Shown in pieces: positions 18,073-27,917 of a stretch of 64,000 bases of DNA (the stretch's first letter is position 1; every line of letters starts with the position of its first letter). Under the pieces are notes generated by a model, which saw only the letters and a list, made by a program, of their open reading frames with translations, had not been told where the DNA came from and made no database searches. Both the position numbers and the translations under genes were made by a program. The stretch comes from Bradyrhizobium sp. CB1015 (lineage in GTDB: Bacteria; Pseudomonadota; Alphaproteobacteria; Rhizobiales; Xanthobacteraceae), in assembly GCF_025200925.1 (NCBI RefSeq), contig NZ_CP104174.1:4898001-4962000 (forward strand), read 5' to 3'.

Positions 18073-19050
18073 TCACATCTTCTTATAGGCGTCGACCACT
18101 GCCTGACCGTCGGCGCCCGCCTTCTTGAGCCAGTCGGCCGTGAGCTGGTCACCGATCTTCTGGAAGCCGGCCTTGAGTGCCGGGCTCGGCGGCTCGACCG
18201 TCATGCCCTTGGCCTTGAGCTGATCGATGTACCAATTGGCCTTCGCTTCCCACGCCTTCCAGCCGCGCGTTTCCGCGGTCGCGGCGGCCTTCAGGATGGC
18301 CTCCTGGGTCGGCTTGTCGAGCGCCTCGAAGGCAGCCTTGTTGACGAAGGTGTAGTCCTTGGGAATCCAGGCCTGCACGTCATAGAAATATTTGAGCGAC
18401 TCCCAGGCCTTCGAATCGTAGCCGGTGCCGCCCGACGACATGAAGGAGTTCACCACGCCGGTCGCCAACGCCTGCGGCAGTTCCGCCGCCTGGATCGTGA
18501 CCGATTGCGCGCCGACCAATTCGCCAATCCGTGCGGTCCCGACGTTGTAGGCGCGCCACTTCAGGCCCTTCATGTCCTCGATCGTCGCCAGCGGCTTGTT
18601 GACATAGACGCCCTGCGGCGCCCACGGCACCACGAACAGCAGCTTGAGGCCTTGCGCATCGAGCTTCTTGGCGATGGCAGGCTTGGACGCCTGATAAAGC
18701 TTCATCGCGTCGGGGAAGCTGGTCGCGAGGAACGGCACGACGTCGATGCCGAAGATCGGGTCTTCGTTCTCGTGGATCGAGAGCAGCACCTCACCCATCT
18801 GCGCCTGCCCGGTCACCACGGCGCGCTTGATGTCGGGCGCCTTGAACAGCGAGGCGCCCGGATGAACCGTGATCTGGAGCTTGCCGGAGGTGGCGGCTTC
18901 GACGTCCTTGGCGAACGCGACCAGGTTTTCGGAGTGCGGGTTGTCCGCGGGATACGCTGCCGGCAAATTCCATTTGGTCTGAGCCAAGGCAGGTGTCGCC
19001 GCCAGCACAACGCCGGCGATCAAGGATGCGCGGAATAAACGAGACATCAT
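18073..19050 (-). CDS. TRAP transporter solute-binding protein (DctP family), second system
   Basis: 325 residues with a Sec signal peptide (MMSRLFRASLIAGVVLAATP, cleaved after ALAQ). The mature start TKWNLPAAYPADNPHSENL and the segment GLKWRAYNVGTARIGELVGA, with the ligand-binding Arg, are DctP-like. It is only distantly similar to the first binding protein in the window and lacks its Tat signal. It is the last gene of a Q-M-P operon on the minus strand; the gap from dctM is 39 bases. The ATG at 19050 follows GAGGAG at a good distance. The ligand is unknown. Confidence 0.92.
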   Translation of the reverse strand: MMSRLFRASLIAGVVLAATPALAQTKWNLPAAYPADNPHSENLVAFAKDVEAATSGKLQITVHPGASLFKAPDIKRAVVTGQAQMGEVLLSIHENEDPIFGIDVVPFLATSFPDAMKLYQASKPAIAKKLDAQGLKLLFVVPWAPQGVYVNKPLATIEDMKGLKWRAYNVGTARIGELVGAQSVTIQAAELPQALATGVVNSFMSSGGTGYDSKAWESLKYFYDVQAWIPKDYTFVNKAAFEALDKPTQEAILKAAATAETRGWKAWEAKANWYIDQLKAKGMTVEPPSPALKAGFQKIGDQLTADWLKKAGADGQAVVDAYKKM

Positions 19051-19089
19051 CGGGCTTCTCCTCACAGTCGATCTGAAGAACGGGTACGC

Positions 19090-20403
19090 TCAGTCTGGGA
19101 AAGCGAGCTTCGGCAGGAACATCACGATCTGCGGATACTCCGTGATGATGAAGACCGCAGCGAGCAACAGCACGAAGAACGGGAAGGCCGCCCGCGCGAC
19201 GGTGAATGTATCGCGGCCGCTCATGTTCTGGAGCACGAACAGATTGAATCCGACCGGCGGCGTGATCTGCGCCATTTCGACGTGGATGATGAGATAGACG
19301 CCGAACCAGACCAGGTCGAGGCCGGCCTGCTTGACCATGGGCAGCACGATCACCGCGGTCAGAACGATCATCGAAATGCCGTCGATCAGGCATCCCAGGA
19401 TGATGTACATGATGCTCAGATAGAGCGCGAGCATGCTCGGTGTGAGGTGCTGGCCCTGGACCCAGGTGGCGAGCGCGGCCGGAATGCCCGTATAGGCCAT
19501 CGCAGCCGTCGTGTAGGCCGCACCTGCCAGGATCAGCATGATCATGCAGGTCAGGCGCGTCGCGCTCATGATGCTCTCGAGGAAGTTCTTGCGCGTGAGC
19601 GTGCCGCTCCACCAGGCCAGCAGCAGCGCGCCGGAAACGCCCCAGGCCGCGCATTCCGTCGCCGTCGCAAAGCCGAGAACAAGCGACAGGAACACCGCCA
19701 GGATCAGCAGCAGGCAGGGCGCGAGCTTGGCGGACTCGCGGAGCTTCTGCCGGAGCGGCATCGGCGGATCGCGCGGCGGAATCTTCTTCGGGTTGAGCAG
19801 CGACCAGATGATGATGTAGCCGGAATAGAGCACGATCACGAGCAGTCCCGGCAGGAAGCCGCCGAGAAACACTTGAAGCACGGAGACGTTCGCCGTGACG
19901 GCATAGACCACCATCGGAATCGACGGCGGAATCAGCAGGCCGAGCGTGCCCGAGCCCGCCAGCGATCCGAGGCTCAGGCCCTTGTCGTAGCCGCGCTTGT
20001 CGAGCTCCGGCAGCGCGATCTTGCCGATTGTCGCGCAGGTGGCCGCCGACGAGCCCGACACCGCCGCGAAGATGCCGCAGCCGATCACGTTGACATGGGT
20101 CAGGCGCCCCGGCAGCCACTGCACCCAGGGCGACAGGCCGCGGAACATTTCCTCCGACAATTTGGTGCGGAAGAGAATCTCTCCCATCCAGATGAATAAT
20201 GGCAGCGCCGCCAGCGTCCAGGATGAGCTCGCACTCCAGGTGGTGGTCGCAAGGACGGTGCCGAGCGGCAGGCTCGTGGTCAGCGCCATCGCCACGAAGC
20301 CGACCAGCCCGAGCGAGACCGCAATCCAGACGCCGCTTCCCAGCAGCAGGATCATGACGCCGAGCAGGACGAACGACAGCTCGATCATGCCGAGATTGGC
20401 CAT
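19090..20403 (-). CDS. TRAP transporter large permease (DctM)
   Basis: 437 residues, the standard length of an unfused DctM, with about 12 hydrophobic segments. Conserved DctM stretches include LPLFIWMGEILFRTKLSEEM, FAAVSGSSAATCATIGKIAL and GTLGLLIPPSIPMVVYAV. It works with the small subunit encoded immediately upstream (2 bases apart) and the binding protein immediately downstream. The gene order Q-M-P differs from the P-QM order of the other TRAP system a few kilobases away, so the two were not produced by a simple local duplication. Confidence 0.93.
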   Translation of the reverse strand: MANLGMIELSFVLLGVMILLLGSGVWIAVSLGLVGFVAMALTTSLPLGTVLATTTWSASSSWTLAALPLFIWMGEILFRTKLSEEMFRGLSPWVQWLPGRLTHVNVIGCGIFAAVSGSSAATCATIGKIALPELDKRGYDKGLSLGSLAGSGTLGLLIPPSIPMVVYAVTANVSVLQVFLGGFLPGLLVIVLYSGYIIIWSLLNPKKIPPRDPPMPLRQKLRESAKLAPCLLLILAVFLSLVLGFATATECAAWGVSGALLLAWWSGTLTRKNFLESIMSATRLTCMIMLILAGAAYTTAAMAYTGIPAALATWVQGQHLTPSMLALYLSIMYIILGCLIDGISMIVLTAVIVLPMVKQAGLDLVWFGVYLIIHVEMAQITPPVGFNLFVLQNMSGRDTFTVARAAFPFFVLLLAAVFIITEYPQIVMFLPKLAFPD

Positions 20404-20405
20404 GG

Positions 20406-20999
20406 TCAGCCCCCACCGCCCTGCGAGATGCGCTCGACGAACTCTTCCGGAGTTTCGTCAGGGGAGCCCTTCTCGTAGCTCGGACGGTTGCCGCCGATGA
20501 CGTTGACCATCTCGTCGATCAGCGCGATCGAGAGGATCACGAGGCCGCCGGCGAAGCCGAGCTGGGGAATCCAGAGCGGAAGCGCGACGACGCCCTGCGC
20601 CACGTCGTTGAAGCGCCAGGAATCGTAGGTCATCTGCACCGCATGACGGGTGAAGTAGAGGATGAAGGCGGAGGCAACGCCGAGTGCCACGACCTCCGCG
20701 ATCTGCTTGGTCTGCCCGTGCAGACGTTCCAGCAGCAGGCCGACCCGGATCATCTCTCCGCGCTTGAAGGTGTGAGCAAGGCCGAGGAACGCCATCGCCG
20801 CCATGCACCAGGACGCAAAATCGTCGCCGGCGGGAATGTTGAGCGCAAACTGGCGTCCGACCGACATCACCATCATGATTGCAAAGATCGCGACCAGGAA
20901 GACGCCCGCGGCATAGCCCGCGCCGAGATAGAGGAGGTCCAGAGCGCGTCGCACCGGTCCTCTTGTCGCTACATCGTCCTCTGCCAACGCGATCCCCAT
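20406..20999 (-). CDS. TRAP transporter small permease (DctQ)
   Basis: 197 residues with four predicted helices. The first is around YAAGVFLVAIFAIMMVMSVG, followed by the DctQ-type FASWCMAAMAFLGLAHTFKR and EMIRVGLLLERL, where the Gly/His-Arg residues are conserved. It is the first gene of the Q-M-P operon. ATG 20999 is used; GTG 21005, two codons upstream, is an alternative. The 160 bases before it, up to the next gene's stop, should hold the promoter. Confidence 0.88.
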   Translation of the reverse strand: MGIALAEDDVATRGPVRRALDLLYLGAGYAAGVFLVAIFAIMMVMSVGRQFALNIPAGDDFASWCMAAMAFLGLAHTFKRGEMIRVGLLLERLHGQTKQIAEVVALGVASAFILYFTRHAVQMTYDSWRFNDVAQGVVALPLWIPQLGFAGGLVILSIALIDEMVNVIGGNRPSYEKGSPDETPEEFVERISQGGGG

Positions 21000-21159
21000 C
21001 CTCACACGAGGCGATTCGACCGGCCGATTGCACTTGGGTGCCCGGTCCCGTTTTGAATATCGCCCTGCCCAGCGCCTGTCTTTCAGACGTTAGATCAACA
21101 TGATAGGGCCAGCGCAAGCAAGGTCTATGCCGGCTGGCAGGAGAATTTCCACCGCGGGT

Positions 21160-21957
21160 TTAGTGCGTCTCCAGCCGCAGCCCGTCATAGGCCGGCACCA
21201 CGCCAGGAGGCAGCGACTGCCGGATGACCTCGTAATCGACGTCGGCGGTCATGTTGGTGATGACCGCGCGCTTCGGCTTGAAGCGCTCGATCCAGGACAG
21301 CGCATCATTGATGCTGAAATGGCTGACATGGCCGGTGTAGCGCAGGCCGTCGACGATCCAGAGATCGAGATTCTCCAGTGCACCCCAGCTCTCGCGCGGG
21401 ATATCATTGAGGTCCGGCGTATAGGCCGCATCCCCGATGCGGTAGCCGAGCGCGGGAATGTTGCCGTGCTGCACCAGAAAGGCGGTCATCGTCACGGCGC
21501 CGCCCTTCCCCAAAATCGTCTGACTCTCGCCCGCCTCAATGGAATGCCGGGTCAGGATCGGCGGATAGTCGCTGCCCTCCGGCGAGATGAAGCAATACGA
21601 GAACCGCGACAGGATGTCCTTGGCGGTCGACTGGTTGAAATAGGTCGGAATGCGCCGACGCATGTGCATGACGACCGACCGCAGATCATCCATGCCGTGA
21701 GTCTGGTCGGCATGCTCGTGTGTCAGGAACACCGCATCGATGTGGTCGACATTGGTCGAGAGCAATTGCTCGCGCAGGTCCGGAGAGGTATCGATCACGA
21801 TGCGTGTCGTGCCGTGCTCGGACACCCGTTCGACCAACAGCGAGCAGCGGCGACGGCGGTTCTTGGGATTGTTGGGATCGCAGGCGCCCCAGCCGAGCGC
21901 CGGGCGCGGCACGCCGGCGGAGGAGCCGCAGCCCAGGATCGTCAGCATCAGCGTCAT
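21160..21957 (-). CDS. MBL-fold metallohydrolase (PhnP-like)
   Basis: 265 residues, the usual length of this group, with the metallo-beta-lactamase fold. The metal-binding motif is THEHADQTHG near residue 80; further ligands are in FLVQHGNIPALGYRI and the Asp of AYTPDL, with a final His in GHVSHFS. The opening TILGCGSSAGVPRP is characteristic of the PhnP/phosphodiesterase-like subgroup. The gene follows a TatD nuclease and metG by short gaps (13 bases each), an order widely kept in alphaproteobacteria. The biological substrate is not established; PhnP itself cleaves a cyclic ribose phosphate, but no phn genes are here. Confidence 0.9.
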   Translation of the reverse strand: MTLMLTILGCGSSAGVPRPALGWGACDPNNPKNRRRRCSLLVERVSEHGTTRIVIDTSPDLREQLLSTNVDHIDAVFLTHEHADQTHGMDDLRSVVMHMRRRIPTYFNQSTAKDILSRFSYCFISPEGSDYPPILTRHSIEAGESQTILGKGGAVTMTAFLVQHGNIPALGYRIGDAAYTPDLNDIPRESWGALENLDLWIVDGLRYTGHVSHFSINDALSWIERFKPKRAVITNMTADVDYEVIRQSLPPGVVPAYDGLRLETH

Positions 21958-21970
21958 GTGGCCCCCAGTT

Positions 21971-22747
21971 TCAAGCTTTCACCTTGGAGAACAGACGGAA
22001 GAAGTTTTCGCTGGTCTGGCGCGCGATCTCGTCGAGCGACACGCCGCGCGTCTCGGCGAGCACTTTTGCGACCTCGACCACGTAAGCCGGCTCGTTGCGC
22101 TTGCCCCGAAACTTGCCGGGCGCAAGATAAGGCGAGTCTGTTTCAACCAGAATACGGTCGGACGGCAGTTCGGCTGCGAGCGCGCGTAAGGCCTCCGATT
22201 TCTTGAAGGTCAGGATTCCCGTGAAGCCGATATAGAGCCCGAGCGACACCGCCTTCAGCGCCAGCTCGCGCCCGCCCGTGTAACAATGCAGGACGGCGCG
22301 AAACGATCCCTTCGCGGCCTCCTCCTCCAGGATGCGCGCGCAGTCCTCGTCGGCCTCGCGGGTATGGATCACCAGCGGCAGGCCGGTGGCGCGGGAGGCG
22401 GCGATGTGGGCACGAAAGCCCCTCGCCTGCGCTTCCGGCGAGCCGTTGTCGTAGAAATAGTCGAGCCCGGCTTCGCCGAGCGCGACGACCTTGGGATGCT
22501 GGGTCAGCGCAATCAGCTCGTCCGGCGCGATGCCGTCCTCCTCGTCCGCATGATGCGGATGGGTGCCGACCGAGCAATAGACGTCGTCATAGCGTTCGGC
22601 AATCGCAAGCAGGTCGTTCAGCCGCCGCACCCGCGTCGAGATCGTGACCATGCGGGCGATTCCGGCGGCTCGCGCCCGCGATACGATCCCGTCGAGATCT
22701 TCTGCAAAGTCCGGAAAATCCAGATGGCAATGACTGTCGACCAGCAT
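21971..22747 (-). CDS. TatD-family metal-dependent deoxyribonuclease
   Basis: 258 residues forming a TIM-barrel amidohydrolase-like nuclease. Metal ligands are visible in DSHCHLDF at the N-terminus, the Glu of VALGEAGLDYFY, the His in LVIHTREADED, the His in AVLHCYTGG and the final Asp in LVETDSPYLAP. TatD proteins are 3'-5' exonucleases linked to DNA repair and quality control. The ATG at 22747 places the metal motif at residue 5, as in the family. The start lies 13 bases after the metG stop, so the two are co-transcribed. Confidence 0.93.
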   Translation of the reverse strand: MLVDSHCHLDFPDFAEDLDGIVSRARAAGIARMVTISTRVRRLNDLLAIAERYDDVYCSVGTHPHHADEEDGIAPDELIALTQHPKVVALGEAGLDYFYDNGSPEAQARGFRAHIAASRATGLPLVIHTREADEDCARILEEEAAKGSFRAVLHCYTGGRELALKAVSLGLYIGFTGILTFKKSEALRALAAELPSDRILVETDSPYLAPGKFRGKRNEPAYVVEVAKVLAETRGVSLDEIARQTSENFFRLFSKVKA

Positions 22748-22760
22748 CGTGCGAACGCCT

Positions 22761-24722
22761 TCAGGCCGCCGGCTCGACGTAGCGCGGGAACGCCGGCGTC
22801 GGCGCCGGCAGAGTCGAACCGGGCGCGATGCGCTTGGCGCCGCCGAGCATGGCGAAGTTGCGCTCGGCTTCGGGGATGCCGAGGCTGTCGAGCAGCTTGC
22901 CGGAGGCGGTCGGCATCGCGGGCTGAGCCAGGATCGCGATCTGGCGCACGACTTCGGCGGTGACGTAGAGCACCGTCTTCTGCCTGGCCGGATCGGTCTT
23001 GGCGAGGGCCCACGGCGCCTCGCCCGCAAAATAGCGGTTGGCCTCCGCGACCACGGCCCACACAGCGTTGAGCCAGTGATGGATCTGCTGCGTCGCCATC
23101 GCCTCGCGGGACACAGCGATCATGCCGTCGGCCATCGTCAGGATCGCCTTGTCGTTGTCGCTGAACTCGCCGGGCTCGGGCAGCACGCCGCCCAGCTGTT
23201 TTGCGATCATCGACAGCGAGCGCTGCGCGAGATTGCCGAGATCGTTGGCGAGATCGGCATTGATGCGCGCGACGATAGCCTCGTGATTGTAGTTGCCGTC
23301 CTGGCCGAACGGCACCTCGCGCAGGAAGAAGTAGCGCATCTGGTCGACGCCGTACTGCTCGGCCAGGTTGAAGGGATCGACGACGTTGCCGACCGACTTC
23401 GACATCTTCTCGCCCCTGTTGAACAGGAAGCCGTGGGCATAGACCCGCTTAGGCAGCGGGATGCCGGCCGACAAGAGGAAGGCCGGCCAATACACCGCAT
23501 GGAAGCGGATGATGTCCTTGCCGATGATGTGCACATCGGCCGGCCAATAGCGCCAGTTCTTGTCGCTCTCGTCCGGAAAGCCGACGCCGGTGATGTAGTT
23601 GGTCAGGGCGTCGACCCAGACATACATCACATGCTCTTCGTCGCCGGGCACCTTCACGCCCCAATCGAACGTGGTGCGCGAGATCGAGAGATCGCGCAGG
23701 CCTCCCTTGACGAAGCTCACCACCTCGTTCTTGCGGGAATCCGGCCCGATGAAATCAGGCTGATCCGCATAGAGCTTGAGCAGCTTGTCCTGGTAGGCCG
23801 AAAGGCGGAAGAAATAGCTCTTCTCCTCGACCCATTCCACCGGCGTGCCCTGTGGCCCGAGCCGCACGCCGTCGTCGTTCACGCGCGTCTCGTCCTCGGC
23901 GTAATAGGCCTCGTCGCGGACCGAGTACCAGCCCGAATAGGTGTCGGCGTAGATGTCGCCGTTCGCTTCCATGCGCCGCCAGATTTCCTGGCTGGAGCGG
24001 TGATGCTGCTCCTCGGTGGTGCGGATGAAGCGGTCGAACGACACGTCCAGGCGCTCGTCCATCTCCTTGAAACGGCCGGCATTACGCGTCGCGAGCGCGG
24101 CGGTAGACATGCCTTCGCTCGCCGCCGTCTGAATCATCTTCTGACCGTGCTCGTCGGTGCCGGTCAAAAAGAACACATCCTTGCCGTCAAGACGCGCAAA
24201 GCGCGCCAGCGCGTCGGTCGCGATCGCCTCATAGGCATGGCCGATATGTGGGCTGCCGTTGGGATAGGCGATCGCGGTCGTGATGTAGAAAACGTTGTCG
24301 CGCGCGGCGGCGGCCGTGGGCGCGGCAGCTTGCGGCGAAGCGACGGGCTTTGGCGCACGCGTGACCTTTGGCTTCGCCTCCTTTGGCTTCACAGGCGTGA
24401 CGACGGGCGCCGGTGCGGCGGTCACGGCAGGCGCAGCCACCTTTTCCGCGACCTTCTTAGCCGGAGCCTTGGTTGGCTTTTTGGCAGCCTTCTTTGCCGC
24501 CTTCTTGGCGACGACCTGCTTCTTCGCGGCCTTCTTGCCGGTCTTCTTTGCTGCGCCCTTCTTCACGCTCTTCTTGACGGCAGCCTTCTTGGTCTTTTTG
24601 ACTTTCTTCGCGGCTTTGCTCGCGCGCGCCTTCACGGCTTTTTTTGCGGCTTTCTTGACGGCCTTCTTCGCAGCCTTCTTGCCGCTCTTGCGTTTGACGG
24701 TTTTCTTAGCTCGCGTTGCCAC
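22761..24722 (-). CDS. metG: Methionyl-tRNA synthetase with Lys/Ala-rich N-terminal extension
   Basis: Charges tRNA-Met with methionine. The catalytic core starts about residue 145 ([20 protein letters not shown], containing the HIGH signature) and includes KMSKS in EKMSKSVGN; core length is about 510 residues, normal for the enzyme. The first ~140 residues are an extension built of Lys-Lys-Ala-Ala repeats followed by a Pro/Ala/Val linker, similar in composition to histone H1 tails. No Met lies between this tail and the core, so the tail is part of the gene. The likely start is GTG 24722, with AAAGGA at a suitable distance; GTG 24725 is one codon earlier. Confidence 0.93.
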   Translation of the reverse strand: MATRAKKTVKRKSGKKAAKKAVKKAAKKAVKARASKAAKKVKKTKKAAVKKSVKKGAAKKTGKKAAKKQVVAKKAAKKAAKKPTKAPAKKVAEKVAAPAVTAAPAPVVTPVKPKEAKPKVTRAPKPVASPQAAAPTAAAARDNVFYITTAIAYPNGSPHIGHAYEAIATDALARFARLDGKDVFFLTGTDEHGQKMIQTAASEGMSTAALATRNAGRFKEMDERLDVSFDRFIRTTEEQHHRSSQEIWRRMEANGDIYADTYSGWYSVRDEAYYAEDETRVNDDGVRLGPQGTPVEWVEEKSYFFRLSAYQDKLLKLYADQPDFIGPDSRKNEVVSFVKGGLRDLSISRTTFDWGVKVPGDEEHVMYVWVDALTNYITGVGFPDESDKNWRYWPADVHIIGKDIIRFHAVYWPAFLLSAGIPLPKRVYAHGFLFNRGEKMSKSVGNVVDPFNLAEQYGVDQMRYFFLREVPFGQDGNYNHEAIVARINADLANDLGNLAQRSLSMIAKQLGGVLPEPGEFSDNDKAILTMADGMIAVSREAMATQQIHHWLNAVWAVVAEANRYFAGEAPWALAKTDPARQKTVLYVTAEVVRQIAILAQPAMPTASGKLLDSLGIPEAERNFAMLGGAKRIAPGSTLPAPTPAFPRYVEPAA

Positions 24723-24769
24723 CACGAATTCCTTTACCGGCTTCTCGAATTTTGGAAACGGCTCGGCGC

Positions 24770-25816
24770 TTAGCGCGTTGCGTCCGCCAGCCAGCCGAAC
24801 ACCGAGAAAACCAAGGGCTTTCGCTCCAGATTGTAGGTTTCGGTGTCGCGCGCGGCGCGGACGATCTTTTCCCATACCTCAGCGAGCCGCGCAAGGCGCG
24901 GCAGGTTCTGATTGGCATTGGCCTCATCCGCATGCAGGCGCTCCGCGATCCAGCGGTCGATGCCGTCGATGAAGGCCGCAAGCGCCACGCGGTCGCTGGT
25001 GCCAAGCGAATCGCCGAGCGTGTGCAATTCGCGCGGATCGACCTGCGGCAGGCGCGCGAGCAGCGCCGCTGTGCGCTGCTGAAGCTTCAGGGCGTCGCCG
25101 CCGAGCAACGTCAGCGCCCGTGCGACGCTGCCCTCGGAGGACTCGGCCGCCTCGCGCAGCGCAGGATCGTTCGGATCGAGTTCGGCCGCCGAAGCCGCGG
25201 CGCCGATCACATCGTTCGTGGCGAGCGGCCGCAGGCGCAGCTTGCGGCAGCGCGACTGGATCGTGGCGAGCACCCGCGCGGGCGCGTGGCTGACCAGCAG
25301 GAACAGCGATTGCTGCGGCGGCTCTTCCAAGATCTTCAGAAGCGCGTTGGCCGCGTTCGGATTGAGCTCGTCCACGGTGTCGACGATGCAGACGCGCCAG
25401 CCTTCGGCCGCCGCGGTCGAGCCGAAGAACGCGATCGTTTCGCGCGTCTCGTCCACGGTGATCACGGTGCGCATCACGCCACGCTCGTTGGCGGTGCGCT
25501 CGAGCGTCAGCAGGCCGCCATGCGAGCCGGCCGCCACCTGCCGCGCCACGGCGTCATCGGGATCGATTGCAAGGCTCTCCGCGCGCTGCACGGCCGGGGC
25601 CAACGGCTGCGCATGGGCGAGCACGAAGCGCGCCATACGATAGGCCAGCGTGGCCTTGCCGATCCCCTGTGGCCCGCCGATCAGCCAGGCATGCGGAATG
25701 CGCCCGCTGCGATAAGCATCAAGCAGCGCGGCCTCCGCCTCGCGATGGCCGAACAGCTGCGACGTCTCGCGCGGATGCGGTATGGCGGTTTCCCGCTCGG
25801 CCTGACGCGGACTCAT
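24770..25816 (-). CDS. holB: DNA polymerase III subunit delta'
   Basis: 348-residue clamp-loader subunit. The AAA+ core has a Walker A-like [16 protein letters not shown] near residue 45 and the clamp-loader SRC motif in [14 protein letters not shown]. In delta' the ATPase site is usually inactive, and here the P-loop keeps GK but the second acidic residue after it is not evident. It overlaps the upstream tmk by four bases (ATGA-type) and precedes metG by about 47 bases. This tmk-holB-metG order is conserved and supports the call. Confidence 0.93.
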   Translation of the reverse strand: MSPRQAERETAIPHPRETSQLFGHREAEAALLDAYRSGRIPHAWLIGGPQGIGKATLAYRMARFVLAHAQPLAPAVQRAESLAIDPDDAVARQVAAGSHGGLLTLERTANERGVMRTVITVDETRETIAFFGSTAAAEGWRVCIVDTVDELNPNAANALLKILEEPPQQSLFLLVSHAPARVLATIQSRCRKLRLRPLATNDVIGAAASAAELDPNDPALREAAESSEGSVARALTLLGGDALKLQQRTAALLARLPQVDPRELHTLGDSLGTSDRVALAAFIDGIDRWIAERLHADEANANQNLPRLARLAEVWEKIVRAARDTETYNLERKPLVFSVFGWLADATR

Positions 25817-26499
25817 GCCGACACCACTGACGCAGGCGTTGGCAGCAGGCGCTCGCGCAGCGCAGTCCAGACGCGCGCGGCAACCGTATCCGGATCGGAA
25901 TTGGCGTCGATCAGCACGCAGCGCGCCGGATCCTCCGCCGCGATCCTGCGATAGGCCTCGCGCAGGCCCTGATGGAAGCTGAGCTTCTCGGCCTCGAACC
26001 TATCGGGCGTCCCGCTGCCGCGGCGCGCGGCGGCGCGTTGCAGGCCAATCTCGACCGGTAAGTCGAGGATGATGGTGAGGTCCGGCTTGAGATCGCCGAT
26101 GGTGACCCGCTGCATGGCGTTGATCAGGCCATCTGGCACGCGGCCGAGGCTGCCCTGATAGGCCCGCGTCGAGTCGGCGAAGCGGTCGCACAGCACCCAG
26201 ACGCCCTGGCTCAATGCGGGCTGAATCACGGTGTGGACATGATCATCGCGCGCGGCGGCAAACAGCAGCGTCTCGGCTTCGGGCCCGAGCAGCTTGCCCA
26301 TGCCCGACAGCACCAGATGGCGCATGATCTCGGCGCCCGGCGAGCCACCCGGCTCACGCGTGACCCGGATGCGAAGCTTGGCCGCCGTGAGGCGGTCGGC
26401 GAGCTTCTTGATCTGGGTCGACTTGCCCGTGCCCTCGCCGCCTTCAAAGGTGATGAAGCGTCCCCGTCCGGACGGCCGCTGTGCAGCGCTCTCACTCAT
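25813..26499 (-). CDS. tmk: Thymidylate kinase
   Basis: Phosphorylates dTMP to dTDP. The 228-residue protein has the P-loop FEGGEGTGKSTQIKKLADRL near residue 18, the TMP-binding/DRY-type motif CDRFADSTRAYQG near 100 and a LID region RRGSGTPDRFE near 152. An Arg in the LID rather than in the P-loop suggests the E. coli-type (type II) arrangement. It starts two bases after the dac stop and overlaps holB by four, so it is in the middle of an operon. Confidence 0.94.
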   Translation of the reverse strand: MSESAAQRPSGRGRFITFEGGEGTGKSTQIKKLADRLTAAKLRIRVTREPGGSPGAEIMRHLVLSGMGKLLGPEAETLLFAAARDDHVHTVIQPALSQGVWVLCDRFADSTRAYQGSLGRVPDGLINAMQRVTIGDLKPDLTIILDLPVEIGLQRAAARRGSGTPDRFEAEKLSFHQGLREAYRRIAAEDPARCVLIDANSDPDTVAARVWTALRERLLPTPASVVSA

Positions 26500-26501
26500 G
26501 A

Positions 26502-27764
26502 TCAGAGCTTCTCGGCACCCGCGCGGAACATGCCGATCACGAGCTCGCTCGCGCCGTCGATCGCGCGGCGCATGGTCGAGCCGGTGCCGATCGCCTCGCC
26601 GGCATAGACCGGCGTCTCGACTGCGATGTTGCCGCTGCGCCAGACCCTGACCACGCCGACCTGCTGGCCGGCCTCGACCGGCGCGCGCACGGGTCCGCTA
26701 TAGACGATGCGCGCAATCAGCTTGTCGCTGCCGTTCTTGTGCACCATCACCTTCACCGGCGTCTTGGCGACGAGCTTGACCGACCGGCTCTCGCCGCCGA
26801 ACACCTTGGCGTAGCCGACGGGCTGCTCGGCCGCGATCAGGGTGCGGGTCTCGAAATTGCGAAAACCCCATTCCAGCATCTTCTTGGCTTCCGTGGCGCG
26901 GTCCTCGGGATCTTCAAGCCCGTTGACGACGACGACCAGCCGGGTGCCGTTCTGCACGGCAGAGCCGACCATGCCGTAGCCGCCTTCCTTGGTGTAGCCG
27001 GTCTTCAGACCGTCAGCGCCTTCCATCGAATTGAGCAGCGGATTGCGGTTGGGCTGGCGGATCTTGTTCCAGGTGAACTCCTTCTCGCCGAACAGTTTGT
27101 AGAATTCCGGGAAGTCCAGGATGATATGCCGGGCGAGCATGCCGAGCTCGCGCACCGTCATCTTGTTGCCGGGATCGGGCAGACCGTTGGAATTGGCGAA
27201 GGTCGACTTGGTCATGCCAAGCTCGCGGGCGCGCTTGGTCATGAAATCGGCGGCAAAGATCCGCTCATTGCCCGCCATGGCTTCGGCAAGCGCAATGCAG
27301 GCGTCGTTGCCGCTTTGGATGATCGCGCCGCGCAGGAGATCGTCGACCGAGACCTTGCTGTTGATGGCGGCGAACATGGTCGAGCCGCCCGAGGGGGCCC
27401 CGCCTCTGCGCCAGGCGTTCTCGCTGATCCGATACTCGTCGGTCAGCTTGATGTCGCCCTTTTTGATCGCGTTGAAGACCACCTCGGCGGTCATCAGCTT
27501 CATCATGCTTGAAGGCGCGCGCAGCTCGTCGGCGTTCTTCTCGAACAGCACGCTGCCCGAGGAGGCTTCGATCAGGATCGCGGTCGGGGCATCGCCATCG
27601 AAGCCGGCATCTTCGGCTTTCTTGGCGCCCTGGACGCTCTGGTTGGCCGCATAGAGCGCCCCGCCCCAGCCGATGCCAGCCACCAAAACGGTCGCGATCA
27701 GCCCGCGCGCCAGCGTTCCGGCGGTGAGCCGGTTGCGACGAAGCAAAGGAAGACGAAGTGCCAT
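26502..27764 (-). CDS. D-alanyl-D-alanine carboxypeptidase (PBP5/6 type)
   Basis: 420 residues, peptidase family S11, acting in the periplasm to trim the terminal D-Ala of peptidoglycan pentapeptides. An N-terminal hydrophobic signal/anchor follows a basic stretch (LRRNRLTAGTLARGLIATVL). Catalytic motifs are SSMMK (SXXK) near residue 83, SGN in IQSGNDACIAL near 140 and KTG in GLKTGYTKEGG near 245; a C-terminal PBP5_C-type beta domain follows. ATG 27764 gives a normal signal peptide; longer in-frame extensions do not. It is the first gene of the dac-tmk-holB-metG-tatD-MBL run. Confidence 0.93.
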   Translation of the reverse strand: MALRLPLLRRNRLTAGTLARGLIATVLVAGIGWGGALYAANQSVQGAKKAEDAGFDGDAPTAILIEASSGSVLFEKNADELRAPSSMMKLMTAEVVFNAIKKGDIKLTDEYRISENAWRRGGAPSGGSTMFAAINSKVSVDDLLRGAIIQSGNDACIALAEAMAGNERIFAADFMTKRARELGMTKSTFANSNGLPDPGNKMTVRELGMLARHIILDFPEFYKLFGEKEFTWNKIRQPNRNPLLNSMEGADGLKTGYTKEGGYGMVGSAVQNGTRLVVVVNGLEDPEDRATEAKKMLEWGFRNFETRTLIAAEQPVGYAKVFGGESRSVKLVAKTPVKVMVHKNGSDKLIARIVYSGPVRAPVEAGQQVGVVRVWRSGNIAVETPVYAGEAIGTGSTMRRAIDGASELVIGMFRAGAEKL

Positions 27765-27917
27765 GGCGAAGCCCTGAGAGAGGCGTTCTAACAGCTGGAA
27801 CAGATGCGAACAACACGCGGTTGGACGCTGTCCCTGAGATTGCACGATTCTCGCCGCGCCCCTATCGTGGCGCCTCATGTTTTTCGACCAAACCCCTGAA
27901 ACAAGGCGGAAAAGCGA

